Shown: piece by piece, positions 9,428 to 17,820 of the stretch
Numbering within the stretch: position 1 is the first letter of the stretch
How the letters are laid out: the number at the start of each line of letters is the position of its first letter
Assembly: GCF_016107305.1 (NCBI RefSeq)
Contig: NZ_RCVR01000014.1
Span: 85,209 to 149,208, forward strand
From: Roseomonas sp. KE2513
GTDB taxonomy: Bacteria; Pseudomonadota; Alphaproteobacteria; Acetobacterales; Acetobacteraceae
Reading direction: 5' to 3'
Length of the DNA stretch: 64,000 bases
Notes under the pieces: model-generated
Databases searched by the model: none
What the model saw: the letters and a program-made list of their open reading frames with translations, nothing else
Told to the model about the DNA's origin: nothing
Position numbers and translations under genes: made by a program

Positions 9428-10189
9428 CTAGGGCGTGGCTGTCGACCAGCCCCATCTGATGAATATCGCAGATCCCTCTTCCGACGACAGGAAATCGATG
9501 AAGTCTCTTGCGGCTTGCTTCGTCGTCCCCTGGCGGGTCATCGCGACGCCCGTATCCCGGTAGATGCGGAATTCCGGTTCAACCTCCACGATCTCAGCCA
9601 GGGAGGGGTTTGCCACCCCCCAGATCGACCAGATGATCCAGGCGTTGATGGAAGGGTCGTCAATCCAGGCCTGGCGGGCCTCCGCGCTGTTGGCCGCGAA
9701 CCGGACGATGTTGGCACGTAGTGCGCGGACCTTCCTAATGTCGCCCGTACGGCCCGCCATGTCTTCCCACAACCCGTTCTGACCGGCCCCATTGACCACG
9801 AGGACTCGGTGGCCAGGCCGCATGAGGTCCTGCAAGCCCGAGATCCGCTCGGGGTTGCCGCGACGCACGAGGATGACGGACGGCCGGAGATAGAGCGGGC
9901 GGACACTGCTGGGATCGATGCGATCGCCCATAGCGACGATGAAGTCCGTCATCATCGTCTCGGAGCCACTGAACACGACGTCAGCATCGGTCCGGGCACG
10001 ATCAATCCAGCTTCCCGTCGGTCCGCCCGTGACCTGCACATCCACTCCTCGGGTGCGGCCGTAAACCTCGGCGGCTTCGCGCATGGCTGGAAGAGGTCCA
10101 CCTGGCCCGTAGACACGGAGCGTTTCGGCGGAAGCTGTGCCACCGACGGCAAGGCAGACAGCAAGGACGGCAAGGAACCTGCTCAGCAT
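9428..10189 (-). CDS. periplasmic solute-binding protein, ModA-like, without an ABC partner
   Basis: 253 residues with a clear signal peptide (cleavage near ASA-E at about 21). The body is a type II periplasmic binding protein of the molybdate/oxyanion-binding kind (ADVVFSGSETMMTDF; GVAMTRQGTTKQAARDFIDFLSSEEG). No permease or ATPase gene accompanies it. It sits inside the sulfur operon, between the TauE exporter and the TsdA-like cytochrome, so it may bind a sulfur oxyanion for sensing or enzyme delivery. The ligand is not inferable. Confidence 0.75.
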   Translation of the reverse strand: MLSRFLAVLAVCLAVGGTASAETLRVYGPGGPLPAMREAAEVYGRTRGVDVQVTGGPTGSWIDRARTDADVVFSGSETMMTDFIVAMGDRIDPSSVRPLYLRPSVILVRRGNPERISGLQDLMRPGHRVLVVNGAGQNGLWEDMAGRTGDIRKVRALRANIVRFAANSAEARQAWIDDPSINAWIIWSIWGVANPSLAEIVEVEPEFRIYRDTGVAMTRQGTTKQAARDFIDFLSSEEGSAIFIRWGWSTATP

Positions 10190-10228
10190 GTATCGCGTCC
10201 TGGAGGGTGGGGATTGGGCAAGTGTAGG

Positions 10229-11020
10229 TCAGATTCTGAAGCCGAACGCAGCGGCATTGCGGTAGAGCATGTAGAAGGCGACGACGAAGACCAGACCTGC
10301 GAAGATCCGGTTGAGCGCGGCCTTGCGATGGCCGAGACGGCAGGCGAGCTGCATGCCGACATACCCTCCAGCCAAGCCACCCGCGATGTATTCGAGAGCG
10401 ACGATCCAATCTACGAGGCCGGACCAAGCGTAGCTCACTGCCGTCGTCAGGCCGAGAGCTCCAACCGCGAGGAGGGAAGAACCGACGGCGTAGAGCATCG
10501 GCATGCCAGTGGAGAACAGTAGCCCTGGCACAATCAGGAAGCCGCCGCCGATGCCGAAGAAGCCCGACAGCGTTCCGACGCAGAGGGCACACCCGGCGAT
10601 CAGTAGAAGCCGACCCATCGAGGGGCGCTCTTCTTGTTCCGCGGTCGTGCGCTTCGTGTCCTTGCGACGCAGCATCAACACGCCGACGATGACCATCAGT
10701 ATCGCGAAGAGGAAGAGCAGCCGTTGGCCGTCGAAACTCTTGCCGAACCAGGACCCAATCGCGGCGCCAATCATGCCGACCCCTGCGAAGATCGCCGCGT
10801 CGGCCCACCGGACATTGCCTGCCCTGGCATGGCCCGCGAAATTCGCAAATGCGTTCGCGGATACGGCTAGGGCACCGGTGCCGATGGCGATATGTGGCTG
10901 CAATCCTACCACGTAAAGCAGCAGTGGCGTGGCTAGAATGGATCCACCGCCTCCGATGAGGCCCAGCGTGAAGCCGACCAGGCCTCCGGAAAGGACCGCG
11001 AGGATGGATTGCAACAGCAC
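10229..11020 (-). CDS. TauE/SafE-family sulfite/organosulfonate exporter
   Basis: 263 residues with about eight hydrophobic segments and the repeated TauE/SafE pattern (GFTLGLIGGGGSILATPLLLY; GFFGIGGGFLIVPGLL). The start is GTG 11018-11020, two bases after the ArsR-family regulator's stop, so co-expression is expected. Members export sulfite, sulfonates or related anions across the inner membrane. Next to persulfide dioxygenases, the likely role is to remove cytoplasmic sulfite toward the periplasmic sulfite oxidase. Confidence 0.85.
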   Translation of the reverse strand: MLLQSILAVLSGGLVGFTLGLIGGGGSILATPLLLYVVGLQPHIAIGTGALAVSANAFANFAGHARAGNVRWADAAIFAGVGMIGAAIGSWFGKSFDGQRLLFLFAILMVIVGVLMLRRKDTKRTTAEQEERPSMGRLLLIAGCALCVGTLSGFFGIGGGFLIVPGLLFSTGMPMLYAVGSSLLAVGALGLTTAVSYAWSGLVDWIVALEYIAGGLAGGYVGMQLACRLGHRKAALNRIFAGLVFVVAFYMLYRNAAAFGFRI

Positions 11021-11022
11021 GG

Positions 11023-11394
11023 TTAGGCTCTCTTGATCACAGCGAAGGTGGCGGCTGAGCCGTTGCGACGCGCAGGGCTACGCAATGTGGGCAACGGTGT
11101 TGGAGCTTCGCCAGCCAGCCCCCGGCGCAGGCATTGGATCAGTCCTTCTGCACGTCCTGGCGCAATCCGGTAGAAGACCATCCGCGACTCCCGCCGGGAC
11201 ACCAGCAATCCTACGTCCCGCATCTCAGCGAGATGCTGAGATAGGTTGGGCTGCTTGAGGCCGAGTTCTTCCTCGATCTGACCGACAGAGCATTCTCTGT
11301 CGAGCACGTGCAGGGCGATGTTCAGCCGCGCAGGATTGGCCAGTGCCCGCAGAAGGGAAACGCCCTCGGCAATGTCGATCTGAGGGAAGGTCAC
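11023..11394 (-). CDS. ArsR-family regulator, possibly persulfide-sensing (BigR/SqrR-like)
   Basis: 123 residues with a winged helix: LRALANPARLNIALHVL, recognition region LGLKQPNLSQHLAEMRD, and wing SRRESRMVFYRI. Two cysteines, C35 (RECSVGQI) and C88 (LIQCLRRG), lie on either side of the DNA-binding helices. In BigR/SqrR-type repressors a comparable pair forms a polysulfide bridge that releases DNA. The start is GTG 11392-11394, overlapping the peroxiredoxin stop (GTGA). It probably represses the divergent sulfide-oxidation operons through the AT-rich region at 12057-12252. The sensing mechanism is inferred from cysteines and context. Confidence 0.82.
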   Translation of the reverse strand: MTFPQIDIAEGVSLLRALANPARLNIALHVLDRECSVGQIEEELGLKQPNLSQHLAEMRDVGLLVSRRESRMVFYRIAPGRAEGLIQCLRRGLAGEAPTPLPTLRSPARRNGSAATFAVIKRA

Positions 11395-12056
11395 CGTGCC
11401 TTCGCCCTCGGCTTCGGCAACGGTCCTGTCCGGAAATACCAGTCGGCACCGTGCTCGTGCTCAGAGTATGCCGCCTCCACGGTAAGAGACGGGGGTAGGA
11501 TCACATCATCTCCCGGACGCCAGCCTTCGGGCGTAGAGACTTGGTAAGCATCGGCCGTCTGCAGGGCAGCAAGGAGACGTAGAAGCTCTTCGACGTTCCG
11601 CCCGGTAGTCATCGGGTACCAGCTGATCGCGCGGATGATGCCTGCGTGATCGATGACGAAAGCAGCCCGAACCAAGGAGGCGTCCGGAGCATGCGGCGCG
11701 ATCATCCCGTAGGCTTGGGCGACTGCCATCGAAGGATCCTCGATGATGGGGAAGGACACCTTGACACCGAACTGCTGGTGAATGCTCCGGATCCAGGCGA
11801 AGTGCGAGAAGAGGCTGTCTACCGAGAGAGCTAGTAGCGAGCAGCCCAGCTGCTCGAAGCGATCACTCGCCTTCGTGAAAGCGATGAACTCGCTGGTGCA
11901 TACTGGGGTGAAGTCTGCCGGGTGCGAGAACAGCAGCAGCCATCGCCCGCGATAGTCGCTCAGAGAGCGATCGCCCATCGTGGTACGGGCATGAAATTCC
12001 GGCGCCGGATCGTGAAGGAGTGGCGGTCCGCCATGTCGCTGATCTGTCTCGCTCAT
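11391..12056 (-). CDS. 1-Cys (Prx6-type) peroxiredoxin
   Basis: 221 residues from ATG 12054-12056, preceded by AGGAAGGG. The active-site motif HPADFTPVCTSE carries the peroxidatic cysteine. The long C-terminal extension (STPEGWRPGDDVILPPS) is typical of Prx6-like enzymes. It reduces peroxides. In a sulfide-oxidation operon it may also deal with oxidants or persulfides made by the pathway. It is the first gene of the minus-strand operon and overlaps the regulator gene. An upstream in-frame ATG at 12188 gives a non-conserved extension, which I rejected. Confidence 0.9.
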   Translation of the reverse strand: MSETDQRHGGPPLLHDPAPEFHARTTMGDRSLSDYRGRWLLLFSHPADFTPVCTSEFIAFTKASDRFEQLGCSLLALSVDSLFSHFAWIRSIHQQFGVKVSFPIIEDPSMAVAQAYGMIAPHAPDASLVRAAFVIDHAGIIRAISWYPMTTGRNVEELLRLLAALQTADAYQVSTPEGWRPGDDVILPPSLTVEAAYSEHEHGADWYFRTGPLPKPRAKAR

Positions 12057-12252
12057 AGCCCTTCCTGAACGATCCAAGTGATCTGTCGAGAGGTGTTCCC
12101 CGTCAGCTGCCCCCTTCATCATCCACCCATGTCTAACGGTCCTGTACCGGCGATGTCTCCATATTGAGTCATTTAAGCTAGAAATCAAATCGAAAATGCA
12201 TAACTATCGATGAACAGCCGGCACCACTGGAGACCGGGACATGGAGGTCGCG
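12057..12252. promoter_or_regulatory. divergent promoter region, AT-rich
   Basis: The spacer between the peroxiredoxin operon (minus) and the SQR operon (plus) has a markedly AT-rich core at about 12160-12215 in otherwise GC-rich DNA. The core includes TTGAGT at 12165 and an imperfect palindrome ATTT-aagctag-AAAT. It is the natural place for both promoters and for the ArsR-family operator. Exact sites were not resolved. Confidence 0.55.
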
Positions 12253-13557
12253 ATGGACACGCTCCCTGTAAAAGAGATCCGCTCGGGTCGAGCCGAGCGG
12301 CCCACGCAGGACGCGAAGGAGACGGCCAGCATCCTCATCGTGGGAGGAGGGGCGGCCGGCATCACGGTGGCCGCCGAGCTGCGTCGGCACCGGCCGGACT
12401 TGTCCGTCACGCTGGTCGAGCCATCCGAGACTCACTCTTACCAGCCTGGTTGGACACTGGTGGGCGCGGGCGTATTTACCCTCGCTGAGACGATCCGGCG
12501 CGAGGAGACACTGATTCCCCAGGGAGTCGCCTGGATCAGAGGAAAGGTCAGCGCCTTCTTTCCGGATGAAAACCAGGTGGAGCTGGAAGACGGCCGCCGG
12601 GTTGCCTACCGCTATCTCGTGGTGTGCCCCGGTCTGAAACTCGACTGGGACAAGATCCAAGGCCTGAGAGAGGCACTGGGCAGCAACGGTGTCTGCAGTA
12701 ACTACTCGGCAGACACAGTCGAGTACACCTGGCGGTGCCTGCAGGATTTTCAGGGTGGCCAAGCCCTGTTCACTCAACCCGCCATGCCCATCAAGTGTGC
12801 GGGCGCCCCCCAGAAGATCATGTACCTGGCCGCCGACCACTGGCGGCGCCGTGGCCTTTCACGCAAGGCGGAGATCGAGTTCTGTCTCGCGGGCGACGTG
12901 CTGTTCGGCGTACCGTTCTTCGTGCCGCCCCTGAAGGCAGCGGTCGACGAATACGGAATCCACCTACGCTACAAGCATAACCTGAAGGCCGTTCACGGGG
13001 CCAGCCGCACCGCCTACTTCACGGTCACGGATGGCGATGGCAAGACGTCCGAAGTCGAAAAGCGCTTCGACGTGATGCACGTCACGCCGCCGCAAGTCGC
13101 GCCCGACTTCGTCCGGAGTAGCCCCCTGGCGAACGCTGCGGGATGGATCGACGTCAACGCCGCCACCTTGCAGCACACTCAGTACAATAACGTGTTCTCA
13201 CTCGGTGATGTAGCAGGGACCACCAACGCGAAGACGGCGGCAGCTGTTCGTCTTCAGGCCCCGACGGTGGTTAAAAATCTCCTTTCTGCCATCGATGGCA
13301 AGCCTCTCGAGGCAGCTTACGATGGCTACGGCTCGTGCCCGCTCACCACTGCTTACGGAAAGGTGGTGCTGGCGGAGTTCACCTACGGCGGCAAGGTCAC
13401 GCCGACCTTTCCTCTGGATCCGCGCAAGCCGCGCCGCAGCGCTTGGCTCCTCAAGACGAAGTTCCTGCCCTTCATGTATTGGAAGATGATGCTGCGCGGC
13501 AGCGAGTTCGACGTGAAGCACAAGGAGCGTCGGTTCGCCGAGGCCTACCGGGCATGA
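12253..13557 (+). CDS. sqr: sulfide:quinone oxidoreductase, type II (SQOR-like)
   Basis: 434 residues from ATG 12253, chosen because GGAGG lies six bases upstream; ATG 12241 has no such site. The FAD-binding dinucleotide fold ILIVGGGAAGITVAAEL is near the N-terminus. SYQPGWTLVGAG is typical of SQR. The redox cysteine pair is C182 (PIKCAGAPQK) and C362 (YGSCPLTT), at positions equivalent to those of mitochondrial-type SQOR. It oxidises sulfide, passes electrons to quinone, and forms a persulfide for the next enzyme. The stop overlaps the dioxygenase start (ATGA). Confidence 0.92.
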   Translation: MDTLPVKEIRSGRAERPTQDAKETASILIVGGGAAGITVAAELRRHRPDLSVTLVEPSETHSYQPGWTLVGAGVFTLAETIRREETLIPQGVAWIRGKVSAFFPDENQVELEDGRRVAYRYLVVCPGLKLDWDKIQGLREALGSNGVCSNYSADTVEYTWRCLQDFQGGQALFTQPAMPIKCAGAPQKIMYLAADHWRRRGLSRKAEIEFCLAGDVLFGVPFFVPPLKAAVDEYGIHLRYKHNLKAVHGASRTAYFTVTDGDGKTSEVEKRFDVMHVTPPQVAPDFVRSSPLANAAGWIDVNAATLQHTQYNNVFSLGDVAGTTNAKTAAAVRLQAPTVVKNLLSAIDGKPLEAAYDGYGSCPLTTAYGKVVLAEFTYGGKVTPTFPLDPRKPRRSAWLLKTKFLPFMYWKMMLRGSEFDVKHKERRFAEAYRA

Positions 13558-14480
13558 GCGATGTGCTGGCCAACCCCACCGGATCGGTCGCGTCCGAGGG
13601 CGGTTCACGTCCGGAGGTGAAGGCCTTCTTCGATAAGCGGACGTTTAGCTTGCAGTACGTCGTCTGGGACCCCCGTACGAAGGCGTGCGCCATCATCGAT
13701 CCCGTCCTCGACTTCGACGAGAAGTCGGGCTCCACCGCGACGCGCTCGGCGGACGCGATCCTGGCGTTCGTTGGGGAACACGATCTAAAGCCGGAGTGGA
13801 TCCTCGACACGCACCCGCATGCCGACCACTTCTCGGCGGCCGGCTATCTCAATGACCGCACGGGAGCACCCACCGCGACCGGTGAGAACGTCGTCAAGGT
13901 ACAGAAGCTCTGGAAGGGTCTCTACAATCTGCCGGACAGCTTCCGAACGGATGGCTCGCAGTGGGATCGGCTCTTCGCCGATGGGGATAGCTTCCGGATT
14001 GGGGGGATGGACGCCTCCGTGATGTTCTGTCCTGGTCACACCATGACCTCCATCACCTTCGTGATGGGAGACGCGGCATTCATCCACGATACTCTGTTCA
14101 TGCCGGACAGTGGTAGCGCGCGCGCCGATTTCCCAGGCGGGGATGCTTATGCACTCTGGCGGAGCATACAGCGGATTCTCTCGCTACCCGACGACACAAG
14201 ACTCTTTACGGGGCATGACTACCAGCCGAGTGGCCGGAAGGTCGAGTGGCAGAGCACCGTCGCTCAGCAGAAGGCGGAGAACGCACACGTTCGGGGTCAG
14301 GACGAGGCTAGCTTCGTCAAGCTGCGAACGGAGCGTGACCGGACACTGCCGATGCCCAAGCTCATTCTTCCCTCGCTTCAGGTGAATATCGCTGGGGGCC
14401 GACTTCCCGAGCCGGAAGGCGACGGCCGTCGCTATCTAAAAATGCCACTGAACGCCTTCGGAACCGCTCCCTGGGACTAG
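13554..14480 (+). CDS. persulfide dioxygenase-type metallo-beta-lactamase protein (Blh/ETHE1-like)
   Basis: 308 residues; ATG 13554 overlaps the SQR stop. The metallo-beta-lactamase fold shows THPHADHFSAAG (H-x-H-x-D-H metal site), CPGHTMTS, HDTLF and GHDYQPSG, all in the order expected for ETHE1-type persulfide dioxygenases. It would oxidise glutathione persulfide made by SQR to sulfite. Tight coupling to SQR supports this. A second lactamase-fold protein fused to rhodanese lies 3.3 kb downstream in the same operon. Confidence 0.88.
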   Translation: MSDVLANPTGSVASEGGSRPEVKAFFDKRTFSLQYVVWDPRTKACAIIDPVLDFDEKSGSTATRSADAILAFVGEHDLKPEWILDTHPHADHFSAAGYLNDRTGAPTATGENVVKVQKLWKGLYNLPDSFRTDGSQWDRLFADGDSFRIGGMDASVMFCPGHTMTSITFVMGDAAFIHDTLFMPDSGSARADFPGGDAYALWRSIQRILSLPDDTRLFTGHDYQPSGRKVEWQSTVAQQKAENAHVRGQDEASFVKLRTERDRTLPMPKLILPSLQVNIAGGRLPEPEGDGRRYLKMPLNAFGTAPWD

Positions 14481-14510
14481 GGAGCGCCCGTAGCCCTCAC
14501 CATCGATGGA

Positions 14511-15968
14511 GTGGACAAGACGATGTCAGCAGGACGGATCACCCTCCTTCAGATCAACGATGTCCACGGTTACCTGGAGCCGCACCCCGAATTGGTCTGG
14601 CGAGGCGAGGAAGCGAGCTTTCCCCGCCTCGGTGGATACGCCCGCATTGCGACTCTCCTGAAGCGCCTTCGGCAGGAGCGTGATGGTGCGGTCGTCGCCC
14701 TCGACAACGGCGATACCTTCCATGGGACCTATCCCGTGGTCCGCAGTAAGGGGCAGGCTCTGGTGCCTATCCTGAATGCTCTGGCACTGGATGGTATGAC
14801 GGCCCATTGGGACTTCGCCTACGGTCCTGCCCACCTCCAAACTCTTGCGAACCAGCTTTCGTATCCTCTTCTTGCCATCAACTGCTTCGACAAAGAGACG
14901 GGGGAACTCGTCTTCACCCCGACGCGCGTCGTCGAACGGGGCGGGCTAAGGATCGGCATCATCGGCATCGCGGCAACCATCGTCGACAAGACCATGCCGC
15001 CTCACTTCAGCACCGGTATCCGGTTGACGATGGGACAGGACGAACTCCTCGGCCACATTGCGCGCCTCCGTCAGGACGAGGGCGCCGACCTCGTGGTCGT
15101 CCTGTCCCATCTAGGCTTTCCGCAGGATATGAAGTTGGCAGCAGCGGTGCCCGGGATCGACGCTCTCCTGAGTGGCCACACTCACAACCGGATGGAGCAT
15201 CCGGCCTGGGTGAACGGGACCCCTATCATCCAGTCCGGATGTCATGGCGCGTTCGTCGGTCGCCTGGATATCGAGGTTAGTGGAGGCAAGGTCGTCGGTG
15301 TCGAGCACCGGCTCATCTCCGTTGACGAATCCTTGCCGGAGGATGCCGAGGTGAGAGACCTCGTCGATCAAGCTCTGGCGCCGCACCGGACCATGCTCGG
15401 GGAGCAGATTGGACAGACCCAGGTAGCTTTGCATCGCAACACGATGTTCCAGACACCTATGGATGCTCTCCTGCTCGATGCCGTGGCGGAAGCGGCTGGT
15501 ACCCAGATCGCCTTCTCGAATGGCTGGCGATACGGCGCACCGGTTCCGCCTGGCCCGATCACCGTCGGAGATCTCTGGAACATCATCCCGCCCAATCCCC
15601 CCGTATCCGTCGTGGAGCTTACGGGGGCGGAACTTTTCGCGATGATGGAGGAGAATCTCCACCGCACCTTCGCGTCCGACCCCTACGAGCAGATGGGCGG
15701 CTACGTGAAGCGCTGCCACGGCCTCCGCCTCTACGCCAAGCTCGAGAACCCCGCCGGGCAGCGGGTGGAACGCCTCTTCGTCGATGGGGAAGAGGTCGAT
15801 CCCGAGCGGGTCTACGAGGCTGCCTATGTCACCGCGCAGGGCGTCCCCAAGAAATATGGCCGGGCACGCCGCGACCTCGAGATTCGCGCGGTCGATGCAT
15901 TGCGAAACTACGTCTCCGCCAGGGAGGTCGTCAGACCCACGGCAGCGCAGAGCGTTGTTCCTGTCTGA
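14511..15968 (+). CDS. 5'-nucleotidase/SoxB-like metallophosphoesterase, no signal peptide
   Basis: 485 residues. The N-terminal metallophosphoesterase domain has QINDVHGYLEPH, DNGDTFHG, HWDFAYG and SGHTHNRMEHP. The C-terminal 5'-nucleotidase domain has SNGWRYGAP and VELTGAELFAMMEEN. This architecture is shared by UshA-type nucleotidases and by SoxB, the thiosulfate-pathway hydrolase. The usual N of the GNHE/GNHD motif appears as HWDF. No export signal is seen, unlike SoxB and UshA. The start may be GTG 14511 or ATG 14523. Its place in a sulfur operon suggests a sulfur-related hydrolase, but the substrate is unknown. Confidence 0.8.
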   Translation: MDKTMSAGRITLLQINDVHGYLEPHPELVWRGEEASFPRLGGYARIATLLKRLRQERDGAVVALDNGDTFHGTYPVVRSKGQALVPILNALALDGMTAHWDFAYGPAHLQTLANQLSYPLLAINCFDKETGELVFTPTRVVERGGLRIGIIGIAATIVDKTMPPHFSTGIRLTMGQDELLGHIARLRQDEGADLVVVLSHLGFPQDMKLAAAVPGIDALLSGHTHNRMEHPAWVNGTPIIQSGCHGAFVGRLDIEVSGGKVVGVEHRLISVDESLPEDAEVRDLVDQALAPHRTMLGEQIGQTQVALHRNTMFQTPMDALLLDAVAEAAGTQIAFSNGWRYGAPVPPGPITVGDLWNIIPPNPPVSVVELTGAELFAMMEENLHRTFASDPYEQMGGYVKRCHGLRLYAKLENPAGQRVERLFVDGEEVDPERVYEAAYVTAQGVPKKYGRARRDLEIRAVDALRNYVSAREVVRPTAAQSVVPV

Positions 15969-16010
15969 ACTCCTTCAGAACCGATAGGCTCCGAGCTCCG
16001 GAGTAGAACG

Positions 16011-16793
16011 ATGGACACCATCATGAACCGGCGCGTCATCCTGACTGGGACCGTGCTCGCGGCGACCGCGACGTTGCTTCCTGTGGTGGCCAGTGCCCAG
16101 ACCCCCGCTGGCGATTGGCTCCCGGACGGAGCGGACAAGCTCCGGGACATCTCGATGCGCCTCGCGCGCGCTCCGCGGCGTCGTGACTTCAGGACCGTCC
16201 CCATGGTGCTGGACGATCCGAACCAGTGGGACCAGGAAGCCCTCCAGGCCGTCCTCTCCTATCAGGGGAGCCCTAAGCAGGTTTGGGACCACACCGAAAT
16301 CGGTGGACCCTGGCTGAACCTGATGCGCAACTCGCTCAACGCGCAGATCTGGTCCTTCCGACACCCTGACTTCCTAGCGGTCTCCGCCACCCACGGCACG
16401 GCGAACCTCGCCCTCCTCGATCAGGCAGTCTGGGACAAGTACCAGCTCACGAATCTCGCGGGAGAGAGGTTCGCGTCGAACACGCTCATCGTCGAGCGGC
16501 AGGCCCCTTCGCCTGGTGCCCGCAGCCATCAGGATCCGGAAGGGCCTTTCTCCTCCCGCTTCAACTCCATCCCGGCCCTCCAGCGGCGAGGCGTCGTCTT
16601 CACGGCCTGCCACAACGCGCTCTGGGAGACGGCGGAGAAGCTGGTCGCCGCAGGGGTGAACCCGGACAGGGCCGATGTGCCGACCGTGGCGGCCGATCTG
16701 ACCAACCATCTCGTGCCAGGCGTCATCCTCACACCCGGCGCCGTCGGCACGCTGCCCGAGTTGCAGAGCGCCGGGTTCGAGTACGCGAAGTGA
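16011..16793 (+). CDS. exported DsrE-like protein
   Basis: 260 residues with a secretion signal (MNRRVILTGTVLA... ending at VASAQ, about 1-30) that may be Tat-type. The C-terminal part resembles the DsrE/DsrF-like fold: FTACHNALWETA contains a single cysteine where sulfur-carrier relatives have one, followed by the family-typical end VPGVILTPGAVGTLPELQSAGF. It may be a periplasmic sulfur-binding or sulfur-relay protein. Its stop overlaps the next gene's GTG (GTGA). The start is ATG 16011 or 16023. The DsrE assignment is by pattern only. Confidence 0.65.
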   Translation: MDTIMNRRVILTGTVLAATATLLPVVASAQTPAGDWLPDGADKLRDISMRLARAPRRRDFRTVPMVLDDPNQWDQEALQAVLSYQGSPKQVWDHTEIGGPWLNLMRNSLNAQIWSFRHPDFLAVSATHGTANLALLDQAVWDKYQLTNLAGERFASNTLIVERQAPSPGARSHQDPEGPFSSRFNSIPALQRRGVVFTACHNALWETAEKLVAAGVNPDRADVPTVAADLTNHLVPGVILTPGAVGTLPELQSAGFEYAK

Positions 16794-17770
16794 GCTTCGC
16801 CGGGCCGACGACCACACGCCGCGTCGTTCTAGGAGCAGGGATCGCCATGGCCGCCAACAGCGCACAGGCTCAGGGCAGCCCTGGTGTGTCCCCGCCCTGG
16901 CAGGGCGGCGCCAATAACGACGTCGAGCACCGCGGCCTCGAGTTCACCGTGCCGGAGGCCGACAACCTCGCCGACTTCCACGGCAATCCCATGAACCCGC
17001 TGCTCGTGCTGTACGTCGGGGGTAACTACTTCTTCGCCATGGCGCCGCTGGTGCAGGCCTTTGCCGCTGCCCGCCCGGAGTACAAGGGCAGGATCTACTG
17101 GGAGACGATCCCGCCGGGCCTGCTGGTGCGGCAGATGGAGGCGGGTGGCACCGTCACGGTGGGCAACATGACCTGGACGGTCCAGGCGGACGCCTACTTC
17201 GCGGGGCTGGGTGCCGTGCGGCGCCTGATCGATCGCGGCCTTCTGGTCCCGCCTGCCGTCTCCTACGTCACGAACACCCTGACCATCATGGTTCCCAAGG
17301 ATAACCCGGCCGGCGTCCGGACCCTGGCCGATCTGGGCCGGGCGGACATCCGGCTCGCCATGCCGAACCCCGAATTCGAGGGGGTGGCGGAGCAGATCCG
17401 CGCCTCCCTCGTGAAGGCCGGGGGCGAGGCGCTGGCCGAGACCGTGTACGGCTCGAAGGTACGGGATGGGACGTGCGTCCTGACCACCATGCACCATCGG
17501 CAGACACCGGTCTTCCTGATGCAGGGGCGTGCCCAGGCCGGGGTGACCTGGCAGTCCGAGGCCGTGTTCCAGGAGCAGGTCGGCAATCCCATCGGACATG
17601 TCGACATCCCGGACGAGGTGAACACGACGGGAACCTACGCTGGGGCGGTTCGCAAGGATGCGGCGCATCCAGAGGCCGCACGTCTGTGGCTGGACTTCAT
17701 CACCTCCGATCAGGGACTACAGATCTTCGAGCGGTATGGCTTCAAGCGGCATGTCGGTGGGGCCGGGTAG
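16790..17770 (+). CDS. periplasmic solute-binding protein, ModA-like, Tat-type signal
   Basis: 326 residues; GTG 16790 overlaps the upstream stop. The N-terminus TTTRRVVLGAGIAMAANSAQAQ looks like a twin-arginine signal. The mature part is a type II binding fold (TNTLTIMVPKDNPAGVRTLADLGRADI; AARLWLDFITSDQGLQIFERYGF). No ABC transporter genes are nearby. It is the second orphan binding protein of the sulfur block (compare 9428-10189). Coupling to the DsrE-like gene suggests the two act together in the periplasm. Ligand unknown. Confidence 0.75.
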   Translation: MSFAGPTTTRRVVLGAGIAMAANSAQAQGSPGVSPPWQGGANNDVEHRGLEFTVPEADNLADFHGNPMNPLLVLYVGGNYFFAMAPLVQAFAAARPEYKGRIYWETIPPGLLVRQMEAGGTVTVGNMTWTVQADAYFAGLGAVRRLIDRGLLVPPAVSYVTNTLTIMVPKDNPAGVRTLADLGRADIRLAMPNPEFEGVAEQIRASLVKAGGEALAETVYGSKVRDGTCVLTTMHHRQTPVFLMQGRAQAGVTWQSEAVFQEQVGNPIGHVDIPDEVNTTGTYAGAVRKDAAHPEAARLWLDFITSDQGLQIFERYGFKRHVGGAG

Positions 17771-17820
17771 CGGCCGATCAACCGCCACACTCACCCCGGA
17801 GGAGCACAGGGAGCACTGTC

